A stretch of DNA of 64,000 bases from Achromobacter deleyi (GCF_902859705.1 NZ_CADIJO010000003.1:248001-312000), one strand, 5' to 3'; positions 34,025 to 43,599 are shown, counted from the first letter of the stretch. The notes: generated by a model from the letters alone, not told the origin. Translations and numbers: made by a program.

Positions 34025-35077
34025 ATGATCGACATCAACCTGCTGGTTCTCGAAAAAGCCGTTGCCTGGCACAACGCCGGCCTGCCCGTCTGGCTGGTCA
34101 CCGTGGCGCGAACGTGGGGCTCGTCGCCCCGCCCGCCCGGCTCCATCATGGCGATCAACGGGCAGGGCCAGGTAGCCGGCTCGGTGTCCGGCGGCTGCAT
34201 CGAAGACGATCTGCTGGACCGCATCCGCGAAGGCCGCTTGCAGGCCTGCCCCGGCGGTGCGCCCACCGAAGTCGTGCGCTACGGCGTGCAGGCCGACGAC
34301 GCGCATCGCTTCGGCCTGCCCTGCGGCGGCACGATAGAACTGGTGCTCGAATGCGTCGGGCCGCAAAGCCAGTTGCCCGCGCTGCTTGAAGGCTGCCGCC
34401 AACGGCGCTGCCTGGAACGCCACCTGGACCTGGAAACCGGCCACGCCATGCTGCAGGACGGTCCGCCCGACGGCATGCCGCAACTGACCCGGTCCGCGCT
34501 GGTGTCCCACTTCGGCCCCACCGCCCGCCTCATCGTGATCGGCGCGGGCGACACGTCCCGCTTCCTGTGCCAGATTGCCCTGACGCTGGGTTTCGAGATC
34601 ATCGTCTGCGATCCCCGCGACGCGCACGACGACACCTGGCGGCCCGAAGGCATTGCCTACACCCGCGAGATGCCCGACGACCTGATCCTGCGGCTGCAAC
34701 CCGACCGGCGCACCGCCGTGGTCGCGCTGACGCACGACCCCAAGCTCGACGACCTGGCGCTGATCGACGCCGTGCAGTCCGACGCGTTCTATATCGGCGC
34801 CATCGGCTCGCGCAGAAACAGCCAGCATCGCCGCGAGCGCCTGCGCGAACACTTCGGCATGACGGATGCCGACCTCGCCCGATTGCGCGGCCCGGCCGGC
34901 ATTTATATCGGCAGCAAGACCCCCGCCGAAATTGCCCTGTCCATCATGGCCGAAGTGGTGGCCGCGAAGAATGGCGCCGAGCGTTCCGGCCTGGAAAACG
35001 TAGCGGACGGCAAGGCACGTGTGCACCATGCAGGTCACGCCGACACCCTGACGCAAGACAGCGTCTGCGGCCTGTAG
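34025..35077 (+). CDS. XdhC/CoxI-family molybdenum cofactor insertion protein
   Basis: Protein of 350 residues that matures and inserts the sulfurated molybdenum cofactor in xanthine-dehydrogenase-type enzymes. The N-terminal XdhC domain has RTWGSSPRPPGSIMAI and SVSGGCIEDDLL, with the conserved cysteine in LPCGGTIELVLE near residue 100. The C-terminal Rossmann domain has LIVIGAGDTSRFL near 173 and YIGAIGSRRN near 257. It starts 7 bp after the molybdopterin subunit gene, so it probably serves that enzyme specifically. Confidence 0.93.
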   Translation: MIDINLLVLEKAVAWHNAGLPVWLVTVARTWGSSPRPPGSIMAINGQGQVAGSVSGGCIEDDLLDRIREGRLQACPGGAPTEVVRYGVQADDAHRFGLPCGGTIELVLECVGPQSQLPALLEGCRQRRCLERHLDLETGHAMLQDGPPDGMPQLTRSALVSHFGPTARLIVIGAGDTSRFLCQIALTLGFEIIVCDPRDAHDDTWRPEGIAYTREMPDDLILRLQPDRRTAVVALTHDPKLDDLALIDAVQSDAFYIGAIGSRRNSQHRRERLREHFGMTDADLARLRGPAGIYIGSKTPAEIALSIMAEVVAAKNGAERSGLENVADGKARVHHAGHADTLTQDSVCGL

Positions 35078-35084
35078 GCACGCC

Positions 35085-35732
35085 ATGACGCCGCCCATCG
35101 CCGCCACCATCCTGGCCGCAGGCCAGGGTTCCCGCCTGGGTGGCCGGCCCAAGACGGCGCTGCTTGTCGACGGCGCCAGCCTGCTCGAACGCTTGGCGGC
35201 GGCGTTGCGCGCCAACGGCATTGCGTCCGTCAGCGTCGTCATCGGCCCGTATGCCGACATCTTGTTGCCCCTGGCCGCAAGAGGCGCCATCCATCCGTTG
35301 GCGCATCCAGAGCGCAACAGCAGCCTCATCGACTCGCAACGGCTGGCCCTGGCGGCGCACGCCCAGGCCCGCCCTGACCATGACCTGATGCTGCTGGTGG
35401 GCGACTTGCCGCTGCTGGACAGCCATGCCGTGCAGGCCTTGGTACGCCATTGGCACGCCAGGCCGCCCGGCATCGATATCCTGCAGCCCGTCGTCGAAGG
35501 CGTGCGTGGCCACCCGGTCATCCTCTCGGCGCACAGTGCCGCAACCGCCAACGGCTTGCCGCCCGAGCTGGGGATACGCGACTGGATGCAGCAACAGCGC
35601 GACCGGGTGGCGCCTTTCCCAAGCGACCAACGCGCGTATGTGACGGACCTGGATACGCCCGAGGACGTCGACGCACTGCGTCACACGCTGCACCCGTTGA
35701 CGGTGGCGTGGCCGGCGTCGATACAGGCATAG
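35085..35732 (+). CDS. MobA-like NTP transferase (molybdenum cofactor cytidylyltransferase type)
   Basis: Nucleotidyltransferase of 215 residues. The nucleotide-binding loop is TILAAGQGSRLGGRPKTALLVDG at about residues 7-29, and LLVGDLPLLDSHAV near 102 carries the metal-binding aspartate. This is the MocA/MobA-like family that attaches CMP or GMP to molybdopterin. It lies 7 bp after xdhC and ends the rightward nic unit. CMP is more likely because xanthine-dehydrogenase-family dehydrogenases of this branch use the cytosine dinucleotide cofactor; this is inference. Confidence 0.88.
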   Translation: MTPPIAATILAAGQGSRLGGRPKTALLVDGASLLERLAAALRANGIASVSVVIGPYADILLPLAARGAIHPLAHPERNSSLIDSQRLALAAHAQARPDHDLMLLVGDLPLLDSHAVQALVRHWHARPPGIDILQPVVEGVRGHPVILSAHSAATANGLPPELGIRDWMQQQRDRVAPFPSDQRAYVTDLDTPEDVDALRHTLHPLTVAWPASIQA

Positions 35733-35780
35733 ATCGCCCCATCGCCCGGGCACACCCGCCGCAAGCCGGCCTTGCCCGCC

Positions 35781-36764
35781 TTAGTGCGAGACCGCCGCAT
35801 CGACGAACGCAGCCAGATCGCTGTTGAAGCGTTGCGCTTCCTCCAGGAACGGCGCGTGGCCCGCCTTGTCATAGACCGTGCTGCGAAGGCCTGGATTCAA
35901 GCCTCTGGCACGCTCGATCGACGGCAACGCCTGCACCAGCGCATCGCGCGCGCCATAGATCAGCAGCAGCGGCTTGCGCATGCCGCCCACGCCGGCCTGG
36001 GCCGCGATCGACATCGACGGCACTGCGGCCACCATCTCGGGCGATGCCAAGGCCGCGTTGGCGAGCAGGCGCTGGAACGTGACCGGATCGGGCTGCGTAT
36101 GGAAGCACAACGCCACAAAAGCCCGCTCGGCATCCAGGTGCGTCTTCAGGTCTGGCGACACCAGGTCGCGATACACGTCGGGATGGGGCGCGATCTGCGC
36201 CGGGTCCAGTTCGATCACGCCCCCGACATACACGGCGCCGGCGATGTGGCCATCACCATAGGCCGCCAGGTAGTTCGTCACGACAGCCGCGCCCAGCGAC
36301 CAGCCCACCAGCACGGGGTTGCGCGCCCCTGACGCGGCCAGCACCGCCGCCAGGTCGTCCGCCCAGCGGCGGCCATCGGTATAGGCCGTTGCCGCCACCG
36401 GCTTGCCGGACAAGCCATGGCCACGCAGGTCATAGGTGATCAAGCGGTAGCGTTGCAGCTGCGGGCTGGCCACCTGGGCGTCCCAGCTGAGGCGGCTGCC
36501 CAGCAAGCCGTGTACGAACACGACGGGCGGGCCTTCGGGGTTGCCGGATTCCTGCACGGCCAGCGTGACGCCGTCGGGTGCCGTCACCGTGTATTGCCTG
36601 CTCAGGGCAGGCGATGTCGCGGCGACAGGCATGGCGGTGGCCTGCGTCGGCGCGGCCGGCATCATTGCGGCCTGTCCTATGGCCGGGGCCACCCCGACGC
36701 CAACCGTCAAGACAAACGCCGCCAGCGTCGGGCGCAAGCGATGAAAAAGCGAGTGATGCAGCAT
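35781..36764 (-). CDS. Exported alpha/beta hydrolase
   Basis: Hydrolase of 327 residues. MLHHSLFHRLRPTLAAFVLTVGVGVAPAIGQA is a signal peptide or anchor, fixing the ATG at 36764 behind AGGAG. The hydrolase domain has VVFVHGLLGSRLSWDAQVAS near residue 81, the nucleophile serine in LVGWSLGAAVVTNYLA near 156, an acid in LLIYGARDALVQALPS, and the histidine in DKAGHAPFLEEA near the end. It resembles haloperoxidase/esterase-type hydrolases. It is divergent from a MerR regulator and has a MerR-type promoter. The substrate is unknown. Confidence 0.88.
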   Translation of the reverse strand: MLHHSLFHRLRPTLAAFVLTVGVGVAPAIGQAAMMPAAPTQATAMPVAATSPALSRQYTVTAPDGVTLAVQESGNPEGPPVVFVHGLLGSRLSWDAQVASPQLQRYRLITYDLRGHGLSGKPVAATAYTDGRRWADDLAAVLAASGARNPVLVGWSLGAAVVTNYLAAYGDGHIAGAVYVGGVIELDPAQIAPHPDVYRDLVSPDLKTHLDAERAFVALCFHTQPDPVTFQRLLANAALASPEMVAAVPSMSIAAQAGVGGMRKPLLLIYGARDALVQALPSIERARGLNPGLRSTVYDKAGHAPFLEEAQRFNSDLAAFVDAAVSH

Positions 36765-36799
36765 CAAGGCTGACTCCTGGATTCCATAAGGGGATTCCA

Positions 36800-36830
36800 G
36801 TCTCAACCCTCACACCGGTGTTAGAGTCAA
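36800..36830 (-). promoter_or_regulatory. MerR-type promoter of the alpha/beta hydrolase, 19-bp spacer
   Basis: On the leftward strand TTGACT (36830-36825) and TGAGAC (36805-36800) are 19 bp apart, the overlong spacer of MerR-activated promoters. The spacer contains the palindrome ACACCGGTGT (36812-36821) and almost fully palindromic flanks. The MerR gene starts 42 bp away on the other strand. Confidence 0.75.
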
Positions 36831-36871
36831 GCCGTGTATTTCCCCGCCGGACGCCGTCCGCCCCGCCAGCC

Positions 36872-37279
36872 ATGAAGCCCAAGCCCTCCGCCGCCCAGCC
36901 AGACAGCGCGGCCCCCCTTATGTCGATCGGGGCCCTTGCCCGAGCGACCGGCGCCAGCCTGCGCTCGATCCGCCACTACGACGACCACGGCCTGCTGGCG
37001 TCGGCCCGCGCCGACAATGGCTATCGCACCTTTTCAGCCGTGGCAGTGACGCAGGTGCGCCAGATCCAGCGCCTGATCGCCACCGGTTTCAGCCTGGCCG
37101 AGATCCAGAGCTTTCCCGACTGCATGCGCATGATCGAAGGGGCGGCGGCCTGCTCACAAACGTCAGAGACCCAACGCCAACGCCTGGCGTCGGTGGAAAA
37201 GCAGATCGCCGAACTTGAACGCCGCCGTGCGCGGCTGCGGCAAATGTTGGCGCAAGGCGCGTCGACGGCGCCAAAGTAA
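36872..37279 (+). CDS. MerR-family transcriptional regulator
   Basis: Regulator of 135 residues. The winged helix-turn-helix reads MSIGALARATGASLRSIRHYDDHGLLASARADNGYRTF (split here as residues 17-54), followed by a coiled-coil helix rich in Arg and Glu (QRLASVEKQIAELERRRARL). It has three cysteines or fewer and no obvious metal-binding loop, so a small organic inducer is more likely than a metal. It is divergent from the alpha/beta hydrolase, whose promoter has the MerR-type long spacer. Confidence 0.9.
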   Translation: MKPKPSAAQPDSAAPLMSIGALARATGASLRSIRHYDDHGLLASARADNGYRTFSAVAVTQVRQIQRLIATGFSLAEIQSFPDCMRMIEGAAACSQTSETQRQRLASVEKQIAELERRRARLRQMLAQGASTAPK

Positions 37280-37337
37280 CGTCATCCGCTGCCGGGTCCG
37301 GGCAGTGCCTCAGAGGGTCACGAACCCTTGCGGTCGT

Positions 37338-38201
37338 TCACGCCTGCAAACGCGGTTCCGCTTGCACGCAAGCCACCAGGAAATCCATCACCGCCTTGAC
37401 CGACGGCGACCGGCGCAGGTCGGGATACACCGTCAGCCAGATGTCGCGCACCGGCGCCGCGCTATCGACCGGCAAGCGCCGCAAAGCGGCATCTTCATCG
37501 CCCACGATCGTCGGCAATACCACCGCCCCCACGCCGGCCCGGGCCGCCATCTGCTGCGCCGTCAGGTCGCTGGCCGAGAACACCACTGGCCGGTGCCGCC
37601 GGACCTGATGCAGCCAGGCCTGCTGCGGCAGATGATCGGCGCTGTCGTCGTAGGCAATGAAGCGCCACTGCTCGGGCGGCAGCTCGCTCATGGCCGCACT
37701 GGCGTACAGGCCGAAGCGCACCACGCCGATGCGCCGGCGCATCAACGCGTCTTCTTCCGGCCGCACCGTGCGCAGGGCGATATCGGCCTCGCCCCGATCC
37801 AGCGCCACCAGTGACAGCGACGGCAGCAGCACGACATTGAGCTTCGGATACTGCTCGCGCAGCGCGGCCATGCGCGGCGCGAGGCAGTGGCTGGCCAGCG
37901 ACGGCGGCGCACTCACCTTGACCGTGCCGGCCACCTCGATAGAGGCCACGCGCGCCAACTGCGCGATGCCATTGCCGATGTCCTGCATGCCGCTGGCCAA
38001 CCGGGCCAACGCCAGACCGTCCTCGGTCAATGGCCGGCTGCGGGGCAGGCGATCTACCAGGCGCAGGCCCAGCGACTTTTCCAGCGCATCGATGCGCCGC
38101 CCCACCGTCGCATGTTCGACCTGCAATTCGCGGGCCGCCGCCGACAGCGAACCGGTGCGCGCCAGCACCGTGAAGCAATACAGGTCTTGCCAATCGAACA
38201 T
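37338..38201 (-). CDS. LysR-family transcriptional regulator
   Basis: Regulator of 287 residues opening MFDWQDLYCFTVLARTGSLSAAARELQVEHATVGRRIDALE, the DNA-binding domain of the LysR branch with a conserved Trp near the start. The effector domain follows from about residue 90. It is divergent from the quinone oxidoreductase gene across 154 bp and probably regulates it. Confidence 0.92.
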   Translation of the reverse strand: MFDWQDLYCFTVLARTGSLSAAARELQVEHATVGRRIDALEKSLGLRLVDRLPRSRPLTEDGLALARLASGMQDIGNGIAQLARVASIEVAGTVKVSAPPSLASHCLAPRMAALREQYPKLNVVLLPSLSLVALDRGEADIALRTVRPEEDALMRRRIGVVRFGLYASAAMSELPPEQWRFIAYDDSADHLPQQAWLHQVRRHRPVVFSASDLTAQQMAARAGVGAVVLPTIVGDEDAALRRLPVDSAAPVRDIWLTVYPDLRRSPSVKAVMDFLVACVQAEPRLQA

Positions 38202-38355
38202 CGGGTTATTCCTGCACAGATCAGGCGAACAATTGGGGAATTTTCTAACCTTTTCGCTGCTTTTACCATGCGGTCAGTCCGGATTCTTTCCCAGATTTCT
38301 CATCGCCGGTGCTTCCCAACCTGAACCGGCCTGCCTCATCAGGATCTTCCCATCC

Positions 38356-39357
38356 ATGAAAGCCATCCTCATAGAAAGCTACGGCGGCCCCGATGTCGTG
38401 CAACTGCGCACCGACCTGCCCAAGCCCGTCGCCGCCCCCGGCCACGTCCTGGTCAAGGTCGCCTGCGCCGGCATCAACTTCATGGATGTGCACACCCGCC
38501 AGGGCAAATACGCCACGTCCGTCACCTACCCCGTGCGCCTGCCCTGCATCCTGGGCATGGAAGGCGCAGGCGAGGTCGTCGAAGTGGCTGAGGACGTCAC
38601 CCACCTGGCTCCGGGCGACCGCGTAGCCTGGTGCATCGCCTGGGGCAGCTACGCGGAATACGCCAGCGTGCCGGTGTCCAAAGTCGCCAGGATTCCCGAT
38701 GCCATCCCCTTCGACCTGGCCGCGGCGGCGATCTTCCAGGGTGCCACCGCCCACTACCTGGTCGAAGACATCGCCCGGCTGCAACCCGGCTGCAGCTGCC
38801 TCATCCACGCCGCCTCGGGCAGCATCGGCCAACTGCTGGTGCAGATGGCCAAACGCCGCGGCGCCACGGTCTTCGTCACAGGCAGCACCGCACAAAAATG
38901 CGCCATCGCCCTGCAACGCGGCGCCGACCACGCCTTGCCCTATGACGACGGCGGCTTTGCCGACCGCATCCGCGAGGCCACCGGCGGCCAGGGCGTCGAC
39001 GTCGTGTTCGACTCGGTGGGCAAGGCCACCTTGCGCCACAGCTTGCGGGCCTGCCGCACCCGCGGCCTGGTCATCAACTACGGCAACGTGTCCGGCTCGG
39101 TCACCGACCTGGACCCCATCGAACTCGGCGAAGCCGGCTCGCTGTTCCTGACCCGCCCGCGCCTGGCCGACCACCTGCAGGACGGCGCCACCGTGCAGCG
39201 CCGCGCCGACGCCGTTTTCGGTGCCATCCTCGAAGGCTCGCTGCGTATCGACATCGAAGGCCGCTACGCCATGGACGAGGTGTGGCAGGTGCATGCCCGC
39301 ATCGAGGCGCGCCAGCAGATCGGCAAGTCGGTCATGCGGATCGATGGCGGAGCGTGA
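38356..39357 (+). CDS. NADPH:quinone oxidoreductase, zinc-free MDR family
   Basis: Medium-chain dehydrogenase/reductase of 333 residues in the QOR branch. MKAILIESYGGPDVVQ is the usual start and fixes the ATG at 38356. It has CAGINFMDVHTRQGKY near residue 38, the VLGMEGAGEV-type segment ILGMEGAGEVVEVA near 65, and the nucleotide-binding HAASGSIGQLLVQMAKRRGA near 148. Catalytic zinc ligands are absent, as expected for quinone reductases. It is divergent from a LysR regulator. Confidence 0.92.
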   Translation: MKAILIESYGGPDVVQLRTDLPKPVAAPGHVLVKVACAGINFMDVHTRQGKYATSVTYPVRLPCILGMEGAGEVVEVAEDVTHLAPGDRVAWCIAWGSYAEYASVPVSKVARIPDAIPFDLAAAAIFQGATAHYLVEDIARLQPGCSCLIHAASGSIGQLLVQMAKRRGATVFVTGSTAQKCAIALQRGADHALPYDDGGFADRIREATGGQGVDVVFDSVGKATLRHSLRACRTRGLVINYGNVSGSVTDLDPIELGEAGSLFLTRPRLADHLQDGATVQRRADAVFGAILEGSLRIDIEGRYAMDEVWQVHARIEARQQIGKSVMRIDGGA

Positions 39358-39408
39358 AGCGGCCCGGCCCAAAAGAATTAGTGACACATAAAAGCGATCA
39401 ATTTCTAT

Positions 39409-42400
39409 ATGCTCTCTCGAAGGCCACAAACGGGCGCTTCGGGGACACCGATCGTGCAATTCATACTGATGCTGGCGGGGATGGGCCTCGGCCTGGAACT
39501 GGACGGGTCCAACGAGGCAATCATCGCCGGCGGACTATTCGGCTTGATCATCGGCCAGGCCTTGGCGCTTCGGCAGTTGAAAGCGCAGCTGGCACGGCAG
39601 GACATCGCGCAGAAGCAGACCCTCGCGGCCATGGAAGCCGTCCAGCAGCGCCTGGCCCAACTGGATGACCGCAGCGTCGTCCCCGTGCCAGATCTTGAAT
39701 CGGCCCCGGTTGCCGCGCCTGAGCCGAGAACGGCGCCGCGCGACGAGCACACCTCGCACCGGTTTACGGCGCCCCCGGCCGACGTTCAATCCGCACCCGC
39801 CGAACCGCTGACGGCCGCCCCCCTGACGCAAGCGCCGCCAGCGCTGCCCCTCGAACCGATCCCCGCACGCCCGCCCGTCAACGAACCGCGGCGCCCCAGC
39901 CTGGCGGAAAAAGCCTACGCCCATGCACGCGACTGGCTGCTGGGCGGCAATTCCGTGCTGCGCGTGGGCGCCGTACTGCTGTTCTTCGGCCTGGCCTTCC
40001 TGCTGCGCTACGCCACCGAAGGCATGGTGGTGCCGATCGAACTGCGCTATGCCGGCGTCGCGGCAGCCGCCCTGGTGCTGCTGGGCCTGGGCGGCTGGCT
40101 GCGCCCCCGCAACCGGCAGTACGCCTTGATGCTGCAGGGCACCGGCATCGCCGTGCTGTACCTGACCGTCTTCGCGGCCATGCGCCTGCATCCCCTGCTC
40201 GGCCCGGCAACGGCCTTCGGCCTGCTGGTGGCGGTGACGGTGTTCTCGGCGCTCCTGGCGGTCCGGCAAGACTCCCTGCCCCTGGCCTGCGCCGCCGCCC
40301 TGGGGGGCTTTGCCGCCCCCATCCTGACCTCAAGCGGCGATGGCAGCCACATCGCCCTGTTCAGCTACTTCGCCATCCTGAACGCGGGCATCCTGGCCAT
40401 CGCCTGGTTCAAGGCCTGGCGCACGCTGAACGTGATCGGCTTTGCCGGCACCTTCAGCATCGGCCTGACCTGGGGCCTGCGGTCCTACACCCCGGCACTG
40501 CTATGGAGCACCGAACCGTTCCTGATCCTCTTCTTCGTGATGTACCTGGCCATTGGCCTTCTTTTCGCCCGCCGGAAACTGCGCGACCTTCCCGCAGCGC
40601 CCGCTGACGGTAGCCAACAGGCCCGCTCGCACTGGGCCGCCCACAAGAACGACTATGTCGACGGCACGCTGCTATTCGGCCCGCCGCTGGTCGGCTTTGG
40701 CCTGCAGGTGGCGCTGGTGCAGCATCTGGAATACGCAACGGCCTTCAGCGCGCTGGTGCTTGGCATTCTCTACATGAGCCTTGCCCGCTTTCTGCGCGGC
40801 GGTCGTGGCGCGTTGCTGGGCGAGGCCTGCCTGGTGCTGGGGCTGATTTTCGCCAGCCTGGCCATCCCCCTGGCGCTGGACGCCAACTGGACCGCCGCCG
40901 CCTGGGCGGTGGAAGGGGCCGGCGTCTATTGGCTGGGCCTGCGCCAGCCCCGCCCCATCGCTCGCGCCTTCGCCTTGCTCTTGCAACTGGGCTCGGCGCT
41001 GGCGTTCATCAGCGAACTGGATGCCGGCGGCGCCAGCCTGATCCACGGTTCGTGGCTGGGCGCCCTGATGCTGGGTGCGGCGCTGCTGTGCAGCTTCAAC
41101 CTGCTGCGCACCACCCCGCCCACGCAGACGCACGCCTGGGAAAAGCCGATCCTGCCGCTGCTGGCATGCGCCGGCCTGGTCTTCCTGTATCTGCTGGCGC
41201 CCTTGTTCTTCTCGTACCAGGGCACCACCATCAGCTGGGCGCTGGCCGGGCTGGCCACCTTGCTCATTGGTCTGCGTTTGCCGTCGCGCACGTTCGTCTT
41301 CACCGCCCTGGCCGTGCAGGGCCTGGGCAGCCTGCTCTTTCTCTTGCAATGGCTGGGCATCGTCGGTGGCGCGTCCGCGGCCGCGATGGCGTCCTCGCCC
41401 TATCTGCCGGGCCGCCCCGGCAACCCCGCGCTGCAACCCTTCATCAATGGCCTGTTCTGGATGCCGATGACCCTGGCGCTCGCCGCCATGATCGGCGCAT
41501 GGCGCCTGCACGCGGCCCACCGAGCCCGTTCACTCGCCTTGCCGGATCTGCCCCGCCTGTCCGTCTCGCTGCTCGCCTGGGGCGCCGCGTGGTGGACCCT
41601 GGCGCTGACCACCGAAGTGCTGCGCTTCGCCCCCACAGAACTCATCGCCACGCTATGGCTGGGCGCCGCCGCCTTGAGCGTGGCGCTGTGGACCGGGCTG
41701 GCGCGTCGCCTGGACTGGCCCGCGCTGGGCGCGCTGTGCTGCGCGCTCATGCCGGCAGCAGCCCTGGTATTGCTCTTGACCTGGCAGCCGCACGGCCACC
41801 CCGCGGCAAACCTTGGCTGGCTCGCGTGGGCCGCGGTGTTCAGCGTGCACTTCCTGTCGCAACGCCTGCTGGCGGCGCGCATGCCGACATGGGCGGCCAG
41901 CGCCGCCCATGTCCTGGGCTGCTGGCTGCTGATCGGCGTGCTGACGCTGGAACTGCGGTATGGCCTGGTGTTGGCATCCCCGCCGGGCAGCGCGTGGCGC
42001 TGGCTCGGCTGGGCCATCCTGCCCAGCCTGTACCTGGTACTGATGACCTCGCCACGCGCCTGGCCATGGCCCGTATCCACCCATGCGCGCGAGTATCGAC
42101 GGCTTGCCCCACTGCCGCTCGCCGCGCTCACGCTGGGCTGGTTCTGGCTGGCCAATATCGCCAGCGCGGGCGACGCCGCGCCGTTGCCTTACGTACCGCT
42201 GCTCAACCCGCTGGATATCGGCTTGCTGTTCGCCCTGTTCGGCGTGGTCAGGTGGTCGCGTAGCGCGCAGGGCCAGGCCGCCCTGTCGCTGAACCCCAAG
42301 GGCATCAAGGGGTCTTTCGTGTACCCGGCCATCAACCTCGACGCCATTGCCGGCGTGTCGTTGTTCGCGTTCTTGACCGCCGTCGTGATGCGCACGGCCC

Positions 42401-42735
42401 ACCATTGGGCAGGCATACCCTACGAACTGAGCGCCTTGCTCGAATCCATGCTGGTGCAGGCCAGCCTGTCGCTCGTCTGGACCCTGATCGCCCTGGGCCT
42501 GATGATCGGCGGCCACCTGCGCCATCGCCGCACCGTCTGGCTGGCCGGCGCGGCACTGATCGCGGTGGTCGTCGCCAAGCTGGTCTTCGTGGAACTGAGC
42601 AACAGCGGCGGCCTGGCACGCATCGTCTCGTTCATCGGCGTAGGCGCCTTGCTGCTCGTCGTCGGCTACTTCGCTCCGCTGCCGCCCAAGCGTGCCGACA
42701 CGGCGGGCGGTGTCGAAGCTGGCGGTTCGCCATGA
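39409..42735 (+). CDS. DUF2339 polytopic membrane protein
   Basis: Inner-membrane protein of 1108 residues. After one N-terminal hydrophobic stretch there is a polar region with a coiled-coil segment (QLKAQLARQDIAQKQTLAAMEAVQQR, residues about 55-80) and a proline/alanine-rich linker. The segment ARDWLLGGNSVLRVGAVLLFFGLAFLLRYATE, near residue 175, is the DUF2339 signature, and more than 20 further hydrophobic helices follow. Function of the family is unknown. The first ATG is used; a start at a later in-frame ATG (MLAGMGLGLEL) is possible. It is long but within family range. Confidence 0.83.
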   Translation: MLSRRPQTGASGTPIVQFILMLAGMGLGLELDGSNEAIIAGGLFGLIIGQALALRQLKAQLARQDIAQKQTLAAMEAVQQRLAQLDDRSVVPVPDLESAPVAAPEPRTAPRDEHTSHRFTAPPADVQSAPAEPLTAAPLTQAPPALPLEPIPARPPVNEPRRPSLAEKAYAHARDWLLGGNSVLRVGAVLLFFGLAFLLRYATEGMVVPIELRYAGVAAAALVLLGLGGWLRPRNRQYALMLQGTGIAVLYLTVFAAMRLHPLLGPATAFGLLVAVTVFSALLAVRQDSLPLACAAALGGFAAPILTSSGDGSHIALFSYFAILNAGILAIAWFKAWRTLNVIGFAGTFSIGLTWGLRSYTPALLWSTEPFLILFFVMYLAIGLLFARRKLRDLPAAPADGSQQARSHWAAHKNDYVDGTLLFGPPLVGFGLQVALVQHLEYATAFSALVLGILYMSLARFLRGGRGALLGEACLVLGLIFASLAIPLALDANWTAAAWAVEGAGVYWLGLRQPRPIARAFALLLQLGSALAFISELDAGGASLIHGSWLGALMLGAALLCSFNLLRTTPPTQTHAWEKPILPLLACAGLVFLYLLAPLFFSYQGTTISWALAGLATLLIGLRLPSRTFVFTALAVQGLGSLLFLLQWLGIVGGASAAAMASSPYLPGRPGNPALQPFINGLFWMPMTLALAAMIGAWRLHAAHRARSLALPDLPRLSVSLLAWGAAWWTLALTTEVLRFAPTELIATLWLGAAALSVALWTGLARRLDWPALGALCCALMPAAALVLLLTWQPHGHPAANLGWLAWAAVFSVHFLSQRLLAARMPTWAASAAHVLGCWLLIGVLTLELRYGLVLASPPGSAWRWLGWAILPSLYLVLMTSPRAWPWPVSTHAREYRRLAPLPLAALTLGWFWLANIASAGDAAPLPYVPLLNPLDIGLLFALFGVVRWSRSAQGQAALSLNPKGIKGSFVYPAINLDAIAGVSLFAFLTAVVMRTAHHWAGIPYELSALLESMLVQASLSLVWTLIALGLMIGGHLRHRRTVWLAGAALIAVVVAKLVFVELSNSGGLARIVSFIGVGALLLVVGYFAPLPPKRADTAGGVEAGGSP

Positions 42736-42787
42736 GGCCGGCATCATCAAGCCAGCATCGTCAGGTCCGCATCATGAAGGCGCCGTC

Positions 42788-43270
42788 ATGAAATCATCCT
42801 GCCCGCCATCGCCCACCACGCGGCGCGCGCCATTGACGTTGCGCTGCGCCCTGCTCATGGCCAGCACGCTCTTTGCGTCCCAGGCCAGCGCGGCAGGACA
42901 ACCGCCATTCGACCCGCCCACTCCTGCCCCAAGCGAATCACTGACGCCAATCCGCATTCTTGCCGCTTCCCCCGCCTGCCCCGTCACCACCCGCAGAAGC
43001 GGCGGCAAGGTCGACGACATCTACTGGACCCAAGGCCCCTACAACGCCCGCGTCGACACCGACGAAGTCGATCACTACGTCGACCTGAACCTGGTCGTCA
43101 AAACCTCCGGCTACCACCCCGGCGACTGCATCGAAGCCACGATCCAGGCCGACGACGGCCAGGACGTCGCAATGGAAACCAAAACAATCGTGCTGCGCGC
43201 CCGGGTCAACGAAATCGGCTACGCCTTCTTCGAAGCCCCGATGCGCCGCTATACGGTGATCCTGAGGTGA
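42788..43270 (+). CDS. Small exported protein of unknown function
   Basis: Protein of 160 residues. It starts MKSSCPPSPTTRRAPLTLRCALLMASTLFASQASA, a signal peptide with cleavage after ASA, which decides the ATG at 42788. The mature part has two cysteines (SPACPVTTR and GDCIEATIQ) and reads like a small beta-rich domain (VDHYVDLNLVVKTSGYHPGDC). I do not recognise the family. It follows the DUF2339 gene by 52 bp on the same strand. Confidence 0.75.
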   Translation: MKSSCPPSPTTRRAPLTLRCALLMASTLFASQASAAGQPPFDPPTPAPSESLTPIRILAASPACPVTTRRSGGKVDDIYWTQGPYNARVDTDEVDHYVDLNLVVKTSGYHPGDCIEATIQADDGQDVAMETKTIVLRARVNEIGYAFFEAPMRRYTVILR

Positions 43271-43346
43271 TGCGGTTCACCCACCCTTGGATACCTCGCG
43301 CGATCAGCCCACAATTGACCACCCACACGGGCACAAGGAGAACACC

Positions 43347-43547
43347 ATGGACAACGTGTATGTTTGCAAGTCCGATCAGGGCCACGCGGCGCACCAGCCC
43401 AAAATCACCACCCGGTCAGTTGGCCTTGTTCGGCTTGATACCTCGGAAGCCAATCGGTCCGGTACTCCCACGGCCACCAAGACTGCCTGGGACACTTGGT
43501 TCGAAGGCGAGGCAGTCACTGCCGACTATCTGACCGATAACAAGTAG
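43347..43547 (+). pseudogene. Degenerate orphan VapB-like antitoxin
   Basis: A 66-residue frame starting MDNVYVCKSDQGHAAHQPK behind AAGGAG. The C-terminal segment AWDTWFEGEAVTADYL closely resembles the toxin-binding tail of VapB antitoxins, and the N-terminal SDQGHAAHQPK sits where intact VapB has the SNQSQAVRLPK-type DNA-binding strand. Key Arg and Leu residues are replaced, the normal C-terminal extension is cut short, and no VapC toxin gene follows. It is probably a decayed remnant. Recognition is by motif, not by search. Confidence 0.5.
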
Positions 43548-43599
43548 CTCAAACGTCAAAAGCCGTGCGAAGTAAACAACGCGCGAAGCGCGCAGACGC

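Noticed and set aside
31714..34266. An 850-codon leftward frame opposite the molybdopterin subunit
   Set aside because: Shadow frame: the opposite strand encodes an intact 757-residue enzyme with catalytic residues.
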